Shown: piece by piece, positions 58,740-64,000 of the stretch
How the letters are laid out: every line of letters starts with the position of its first letter
How positions within the stretch are numbered: position 1 is the first letter of the stretch
Source: DATGFB01 sp032160545
GTDB taxonomy: Bacteria; Actinomycetota; Actinomycetes; Mycobacteriales; Jatrophihabitantaceae
Assembly: GCA_032160545.1 (NCBI GenBank)
Contig: JAVHVN010000159.1
Span: 1-64,000 of the forward strand
Direction: 5' to 3'
Length of the DNA stretch: 64,000 nucleotides
Translations under genes and position numbers: made by a program
The notes under the pieces: model-generated
Databases searched by the model: none
The model's input: the letters and a program-made list of their open reading frames with translations, nothing else
Told to the model about the DNA's origin: nothing

Positions 58740-61459
58740 CGACGGCCGATCCCGTTGTTGTAGGCCAGACCGCACAGCGCTATGAGCGCGAGTGCGGCGG
58801 CCACCGGCAGAGCCACCCCCAGCGGACCGGTGTTGATGCCCCTCGTCTTCGCCACCGGGATCACCTGGATCGGCGTGGTCGTGGGCGTCGTCGTGCTCTT
58901 GCCGCCGGCGATCCTGGCGCCCGGCGCCAGTGGCTGCCCGTTGGCCCCGGTGCTCGGGCCGGATCCGACAGCGCCCGAACCGGCACCGATCGGCGTCCCG
59001 TTCCCGGTCTGCGGAACGACCGGCGGTTCGATCGAGGTGCACAGATCCGCGCCGGCCGCAGGGGACGCGGTGACGGACGGCACCGATCCGCACTGGGCGG
59101 CGACCGCGGACGCGGCCTTGTTCGTGAACGCAGCGAACGCACCGAGGCCGTTGGCATCGGTCAGCGGCACATAGCCCGGCGGCAGCTGGCCTGAGTCGAG
59201 CCCGGCAACCTGGCCCTCCCCCGCCGTGAAGCGCAGCAGGGTGGCGTAGTTGGTGGCGTCGGTCCTCGCCAGACCGGAGGTGGGTACGTCGATCGAGATC
59301 AACATCGTCCCGGGGTAGGCGTTGGCACCGTCAGCCGTCGCGAATCGGTCGTAGGGCACCCGCCAGGAGCCGATGGCAGCGTCAGCCGTCATCAACGTGC
59401 CCGCCGCCCTGACCGCGTCGTCGGTCGGCCCCACGAAGGTGCGCCCGGACGCATCACTGAACGTGCCGGTCCCGGTGCTGGTCCGCTGCGTCTGCAACTG
59501 GGCGCTGTCGAGTTGGTAGCGGGCCGCATCGGCGAGCGAGACCAGCCCGAAGAGGAAGCGGACCCCCGTCGCCTCGCGGCCGAGCGCGACGAGCTTCTGG
59601 TTCTCCGCCCCGTTGTTGCGGCAGTTGATCTGCGAATTCGCGGTATCGAACTGCATGTTCAGCGCCACCAACGCCGGGTTCGACAGCGGCGATGCGACCT
59701 GGGGCAGCCACGGCACCGGACTCTGCTCGAGGCACTGGTTGGCGCCCGTGGCGAACTTCGCCACGTGCGTATCGAGCAGCGGCCAGCTCGTGACCGGCAG
59801 TGCAATCTTCTTGTACGCGGGGTTGACGACCATTCCCCACGGGTCGGGCGTTCCGTTGAGCCACGCGCGCGCTTCGGGGTCGGCATTGATGTAGGACGTC
59901 AGCGCGCTCATCACGTCGGAGTCGCTCGACATCGCGTACAGCGTCGCCCCCGCCGCCAGGTAGTTCGTCTTCGGGACCCCTGGATTGAGGGCTTGGAACT
60001 CTGGGTCTCGGCTCATGTCGGTCGGGTTGTTCCCGATCCCGGGCACCTGCAGGCAGAACGCACAGCCGAAGTAGGACTCGGACAGCAGCTTGGCGAGCAG
60101 CCGGGCGTTCAGTTTCAGATTCTGGTACGGCGTCCCGTCTGCGCCGTCGACCGAGTAGGCGATCGTCCACCCGCTGAGTGCGGCCGGGGCCTGGACCACC
60201 GGCTCTGGGAACGGCGTTGACGGCGGCGAGCCTTGGACGGCCGCCTCGATGTTGCCTATCGAGAGCAGATTCTTCGCCTGCGGCTCGCTGGTCTGCACGT
60301 GCCGCAACGTGAATGCCTTCGTCCCGAAGCAGAACTTCGGCCCCCATTGCTGGGTCGCCTGGGCCAAGCCCTCCGCGCCGTACACGAACAGCGAAGGCTG
60401 GTCGGTCACGATGTCGCATGCGTCGCCGCCCGGGGCGAACGTGAGCGGGACGGCGATGCGGTTGCGCCAGTTCGACGCCGCCCACCACAGCGCCCCCGTC
60501 ACCGCGACATCGGCCTGCGCACCTCCGCCGTTCTGCTCCCCGGGCTTGAACCGACCCGTGCGCTCGCACTCGGTGCGCGCGACCGGCACCAGGTTCGCAA
60601 CCGGCCGGGTGTTGGGCGCCATTCCCAGCCCTGGATCACTGGCGACGCCGGCCGGATCGCAGCTGATGCCCATGATCGGGATGATCTCGAGCGTGCACTC
60701 CACCGTCTGCGAACAGCCGACCGAGGCATTGGTCTCGGTCGTCTGGATCACGAATTTCGCTTCGCCGTTGCCGTTCGCGTCGGCAACGCCGTACGTGGTG
60801 TTTCCCGGCTGCAGTGAGTCCGCCGCGTTGGCCGCCTCGGGCGCGATTCCGCCACAACCGAGGTTGCCGCCCGGATAGTCGGTGCCGTCGGCGGCGAGGA
60901 AGTGGATCCAGTGCGGTGCCGTCAGCGTGGTCGGGCAACCGCTCGGCAACGGGGACGGCTGACCGACCGAGTAGGCGCGATCCGCTGTCGTCGCGTAGCG
61001 GTCCATGCGGTATGAGGGATAGCTGAAGTCCGAGATCGAGTACTGGAACCGTTCGCCCGGCGTCTGCGTCCAACAGCTCTGCGGCGTCACCTTGGCGGCC
61101 GCGTCGGGCGACGCCGAGTCAACTCCTCTGCACTGCATGACGACGACGGGATATTCCTGCTGCGCCGCAGCAGCCGAGTTGTGGTCGGTCACGGTTCCAC
61201 CGGTCGGATGCGCGCCGCGCCACGTGACCGTCACGGCCTGTCGGTCGCGAAGGTTCTGGGTGTCGGAGACCGTCGCAGAGACCGTCCTCGTATCGACCGT
61301 GGTGTCCGCGCCGTCGAGATGCGTTCGGCTGATCGTCTCCTGGGCCGAGAAGGCCGGGCTACCAGTTGCCGCCCCCAGGCTCCCGGGACTGATCGGAGCG
61401 ACGCCGAGCACCGCGAACAAGGCGATGCCGACGGCGAGGGTCGGAGACGGTCGCCTCAC
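58736..61459 (-). CDS. Large secreted membrane-anchored protein, unknown function
   Basis: A 907-residue protein I cannot place in a named family. It has a signal peptide (to ~30), a large extracellular part rich in Cys, Trp and Asn, a Thr/Gly/Pro-rich linker at ~825-870, and one C-terminal membrane helix (about 876-898) with a basic 'GIGRR' end. Stretches such as 'LKLNARLLAKLLSESYF' and 'DPEFQALNPGVP' recall the 'LT...LAKIF' hinge of PstS-like binding proteins, so a remote periplasmic-binding fold is possible. GTG start overlapping the stop of the upstream pstS-like gene; ATGA overlap with the pseudo-sortase downstream. These overlaps argue for a fixed stoichiometric unit. Confidence 0.75.
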   Translation of the reverse strand: MRRPSPTLAVGIALFAVLGVAPISPGSLGAATGSPAFSAQETISRTHLDGADTTVDTRTVSATVSDTQNLRDRQAVTVTWRGAHPTGGTVTDHNSAAAAQQEYPVVVMQCRGVDSASPDAAAKVTPQSCWTQTPGERFQYSISDFSYPSYRMDRYATTADRAYSVGQPSPLPSGCPTTLTAPHWIHFLAADGTDYPGGNLGCGGIAPEAANAADSLQPGNTTYGVADANGNGEAKFVIQTTETNASVGCSQTVECTLEIIPIMGISCDPAGVASDPGLGMAPNTRPVANLVPVARTECERTGRFKPGEQNGGGAQADVAVTGALWWAASNWRNRIAVPLTFAPGGDACDIVTDQPSLFVYGAEGLAQATQQWGPKFCFGTKAFTLRHVQTSEPQAKNLLSIGNIEAAVQGSPPSTPFPEPVVQAPAALSGWTIAYSVDGADGTPYQNLKLNARLLAKLLSESYFGCAFCLQVPGIGNNPTDMSRDPEFQALNPGVPKTNYLAAGATLYAMSSDSDVMSALTSYINADPEARAWLNGTPDPWGMVVNPAYKKIALPVTSWPLLDTHVAKFATGANQCLEQSPVPWLPQVASPLSNPALVALNMQFDTANSQINCRNNGAENQKLVALGREATGVRFLFGLVSLADAARYQLDSAQLQTQRTSTGTGTFSDASGRTFVGPTDDAVRAAGTLMTADAAIGSWRVPYDRFATADGANAYPGTMLISIDVPTSGLARTDATNYATLLRFTAGEGQVAGLDSGQLPPGYVPLTDANGLGAFAAFTNKAASAVAAQCGSVPSVTASPAAGADLCTSIEPPVVPQTGNGTPIGAGSGAVGSGPSTGANGQPLAPGARIAGGKSTTTPTTTPIQVIPVAKTRGINTGPLGVALPVAAALALIALCGLAYNNGIGRR

Positions 61460-63153
61460 CGGGAGCTGCCCCGGCGCCGCAGCCCGTAGAGGTACACGAC
61501 CGGCGGCAGCACCAGCAGGGCGATCAGCTCGATCACCGCGAGCGGTCCGAGAACTCCCGACATGCCCTGCGGCCGGCCGGACGTGAGCTCCACCGCTACG
61601 GCCTGCGCGTCGCCACCCGTGCCGGTACCCGACGACGAGTCGCCAACCAACTGACCGGTGTCGGGGTTCACCGTGCCAGTAGTGACCTTGCCGCCCGCGG
61701 TGCCGGTCCGACCCGTTCCGGTCGTCCCGCCAGTTCCGCTCGCACCGCCGCTACCGCCCGATCCGCTCGCACCGCCGCTTCCGGAACTGCCGCCGGACCC
61801 ACCACCGCTGCCGCCCCCTCCGCCCGGGGAGCCGGCCGCGCCGCTGCCGATGCAGGGCCCGGCACCGTTCTTGTCGCACGCCGGCGGGGTCGGGGCGATC
61901 TTGGCGAGGTGATTGATCTCGGGATGTCCCGCGACGAACGTCGGGTTCTGGCAGGTGCTCACGTCGCGCTTGGTCAGGTCGACGTTCGGGTCTGCGGCCT
62001 TCAGCTTCCCGGTCTGATCGAAGCTTGCCTGCACGAGGTTGATGGGCAGCGGCGAGTACCCGATCGGCCCGATCTCCTTCTGGCCCTGACACACGGAGTA
62101 GTAGAGGTAGTCGGCCAAGGTCTGCCGCTTGGCAGTCGTCATGCGGCTGTCGTTACTCGCGGTCGGAATCAGGAAATAGGAGTACGACGACAAGGGGTAG
62201 GCCTGCACTTCTGGCGCTGTGTACACCTGGTCCAGGGTCTGCAGCAGGTAGTTCGGCGAGTTCTTGTCCATGTTGATCTTCGCGTGCTGCAGTGCAACGG
62301 CGACGTTGTACTGATCCGGCAGTGTGTAGTAGCCCGCCTTGTTCAGGATCTTGGCGACCGGGAAGTTCTTCGCGAGGGGATACGAGTACTCGTCGTACGC
62401 GATCGCGCCATTCGCGCCGCTCGACGACAGAAAGTTCATGACGCCGTCCGAGCCGTTCTGCGCGATGCCCTGGCCCCCCTTCGGCGAGGGGTAGTACTCG
62501 GTGAACGCCTGCTTACCGGTGAACGCCTTCCACAGCGCCGGGTACTGGTTGTTCATGAAGGTCGTGAACTGCGCCGTCGAACCCGAGCCCTCGGAGTGCA
62601 CCACCGGAATGATCTTGAGCGACGGCAGCTTGCGGCCATTGTTGTCGGCCGTGATCTGCGGGTCGTTCCAGTTGGTGATCTTGTAGGTGAAGATCTTGGT
62701 CAGCGTCTCGCCCGACAGCCGCAGATTGCGCACCAGTTGGCCGCCCACCTTCACCTGGTACGTGAACGCGGTCCCGCCGGCCACGATCGGTTCGTAGGCG
62801 AAGTTGCGGCAACCCTGGCCACCGATGCAGTTCGTGTCGTCCTCGCCGGTGAGCGGATCCTGCCCCTGGTAACCGATGTCGGTGACCGCGAAGTCGGTGA
62901 TGCGGTTGGCGAAGTCCTTGCGGCCCTGGGCCGACCCGCTGCCGGTGAAGTCGACCCGCAGCCCGGACTGCGACACGTCGGACACCCACTGGTTCACCGC
63001 GTTGGCGCTCCACGACGAGCCGGTGCCCGAGATCTGTGCGTGGCTCGGCGCGGCCGAAGCGTCGAGCGGCCCGGCGAGGCCGCCGGCGGCGGTGCCGAGC
63101 ATTCCGGCGACGAGAAGGGCACGGACACGGACAGCGGTTCTACGACGGGGCAT
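61456..63153 (-). CDS. PstS-type substrate-binding protein with C-terminal membrane anchor
   Basis: A 565-residue exported protein. After a signal peptide (to ~35) comes a full PstS fold: phosphate loop 'GTGSSW' (43-48), 'TGSGSAQGRKDF' (70-81), 'TDIGYQG', 'LTKIFTYKITNWNDP' and 'HSEGSGSTAQFTTF', the residues that hold phosphate in PstS. Unlike ordinary PstS, which is a lipoprotein, this one has a long Gly/Ser linker (about 435-475) and a C-terminal membrane helix with 'LRRRGSSR'. It overlaps the PstA-type gene upstream by 14 bases and the 907-residue gene by GTGA, so it belongs to one operon. Confidence 0.88.
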   Translation of the reverse strand: MPRRRTAVRVRALLVAGMLGTAAGGLAGPLDASAAPSHAQISGTGSSWSANAVNQWVSDVSQSGLRVDFTGSGSAQGRKDFANRITDFAVTDIGYQGQDPLTGEDDTNCIGGQGCRNFAYEPIVAGGTAFTYQVKVGGQLVRNLRLSGETLTKIFTYKITNWNDPQITADNNGRKLPSLKIIPVVHSEGSGSTAQFTTFMNNQYPALWKAFTGKQAFTEYYPSPKGGQGIAQNGSDGVMNFLSSSGANGAIAYDEYSYPLAKNFPVAKILNKAGYYTLPDQYNVAVALQHAKINMDKNSPNYLLQTLDQVYTAPEVQAYPLSSYSYFLIPTASNDSRMTTAKRQTLADYLYYSVCQGQKEIGPIGYSPLPINLVQASFDQTGKLKAADPNVDLTKRDVSTCQNPTFVAGHPEINHLAKIAPTPPACDKNGAGPCIGSGAAGSPGGGGGSGGGSGGSSGSGGASGSGGSGGASGTGGTTGTGRTGTAGGKVTTGTVNPDTGQLVGDSSSGTGTGGDAQAVAVELTSGRPQGMSGVLGPLAVIELIALLVLPPVVYLYGLRRRGSSR

Positions 63154-64000
63154 TTCCGGCTTCCAGTGTCGGTAGGACGGGGGACTTGGCTGGGCGCTCG
63201 ACGCGGGCGCGCTTCGCGAGCTTGTCGCGGGCTATGAACCGAGCCGTGATGAAGAGCACCAGTACGAGCGTCAGCAGCACGGCGGCAGCGCCGTAGGCCC
63301 GCTGCTCGTACGCGGGCTCGCCACTGCGGATGCCCGCGAAGATCAACAGCGGCAGCGAGTTCATCTTGTCGTGAAGTGGATCCGCGTTGAAGAAGATCGT
63401 CGCGCCGGAGACGATCAGCAGCGGCGCGGTCTCCCCGGCGATGCGCGCGACACCGAGAATGATCGACGTCACCAGGTTCGACCGGGCGGTGGGCACCACG
63501 ACCCGGCGTACGACCTGCCACCGTGACGCGCCGAGGGCCAGCCCGGCTTCGCGCAGACCGCCGGGGACGACACGCAGCATCACCTCGGCCGATCGGGCGA
63601 TGACCGGAATCATCGTCACGGCGAGCGCGATCGACACGGTGAGGCCGGTGCGGTCCCAGTGCAGGCCGATGATCAAGAAGGTGTAGACGAACAGCCCGGC
63701 GAGAATGTCCGGCAACGCCGTCATCGCCTCGACGACGGTGCGCACCGTCTGGGCGAGCTTTCCGCCCACCTCGGTGAGGTAGATCGCGGTCCCGACACCC
63801 AACGGCACCGAGATCGCGGTGGCAATGCCGATCTGGATCCCCGAGCCGACGATGGCGTGCAGGATCCCGCCCTGGGTGAGCGGCGCGGTGGGCCGCACCC
63901 CGGACATGTCCTGTGTGTAGAAGTTCGCCTTGGTGTAGGCCGGCCATCCCCTGCGGTAGATGAAGATCAGGACGTAGCCGACAAGGAGCAAGATCAGCAT
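63140..64000 (-). CDS. pstA: Phosphate ABC transporter permease PstA (5' end at window edge)
   Basis: At least 286 residues of an ABC-importer permease. Six hydrophobic helices are visible, starting with 'LILLLVGYVLIFIY', and the cytoplasmic EAA loop is 'LREAGLALGASRWQVVRRVV'. PstA with PstC forms the membrane channel for the PstS-bound ligand. An ATG lies exactly at the window end, so the true start may lie beyond. The last 14 bases overlap the pstS-like gene. pstC and pstB are not in the window. Confidence 0.88.
   Translation of the reverse strand: MLILLLVGYVLIFIYRRGWPAYTKANFYTQDMSGVRPTAPLTQGGILHAIVGSGIQIGIATAISVPLGVGTAIYLTEVGGKLAQTVRTVVEAMTALPDILAGLFVYTFLIIGLHWDRTGLTVSIALAVTMIPVIARSAEVMLRVVPGGLREAGLALGASRWQVVRRVVVPTARSNLVTSIILGVARIAGETAPLLIVSGATIFFNADPLHDKMNSLPLLIFAGIRSGEPAYEQRAYGAAAVLLTLVLVLFITARFIARDKLAKRARVERPAKSPVLPTLEAGNAPS

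Noticed and set aside
1..64000. CRISPR arrays, insertion sequences, prophage or integrase genes
   Set aside because: No regularly spaced direct repeats, transposase-like motifs, integrase residues or phage structural genes were found. The only tandem repeat is the 3 x 20 bp unit at the end of nos.

Overview
The window comes from a high-GC actinobacterium. The evidence is the very GC-rich coding sequence, frequent GTG starts with AGGAGG-type ribosome sites, actinobacterium-typical families (DUF501, DUF5302, DUF4235, F420-dependent oxidoreductases, a Ddn-like protein) and gene orders that, from memory, match Mycobacterium tuberculosis (cbs-metB near a thiolase and an SGNH hydrolase; fadE24-fadE23; mfd-mazG-eno-ftsB-DUF501-ppx). 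A non-mycobacterial, Frankia/Jatrophihabitans-like soil lineage is my guess and is not proven by the sequence.

Layout. 0-8.2 kb: transsulfuration (metB end, cbs), SGNH hydrolase, thiolase, Bax-inhibitor-1 membrane protein and an acyl-CoA dehydrogenase pair behind a possible operator-promoter. 8.2-20.5 kb is accessory in character: a repeat-bearing wall protein with an LARTG tail, GNAT, pirin and Ddn-like proteins, a GH16 glucanase, a cold-shock protein, a flavohaemoglobin next to a bacterial nitric oxide synthase, and a GH87-like beta-helix glycosidase. 20.5-25 kb: an unusual tRNA with anticodon UAA, a type II NADH dehydrogenase with a long inverted repeat in its leader, and family 5 uracil-DNA glycosylase. 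23.5-35.3 kb: a long minus-strand housekeeping run (galE, mfd, SurA-like lipoprotein, mazG, kup, eno, ftsB, DUF501, ppx). 35.3-48 kb: ppc, Ada-AlkA and Ogt repair genes, a cysteine-free racemase-superfamily protein, rplY-pth, a DrrAB-type ABC exporter, an F420 oxidoreductase, ispE and an ABC-F ATPase.

48-64 kb is the most unusual part: nine consecutive minus-strand genes, all secreted or membrane proteins. In transcription order they are a PstA-type permease (cut by the window edge), a membrane-anchored PstS-like protein, a 907-residue secreted protein, a sortase-fold protein that has lost its catalytic His, Cys and Arg, a second PstS-like protein, a secreted protein ending in a WxL-like domain, a DUF916 (WxL-interacting) protein fused to a second surface module, a seven-Ig-repeat protein with an LALTG tail, and a small LSSTG-tailed protein. 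Several start and stop codons overlap. This resembles the Firmicute WxL/DUF916 cell-surface complexes, here joined to phosphate-transporter-like binding proteins and a dead sortase. I regard it as the best candidate for an undescribed system.

No CRISPR array, insertion sequence, prophage gene or replication origin was seen.
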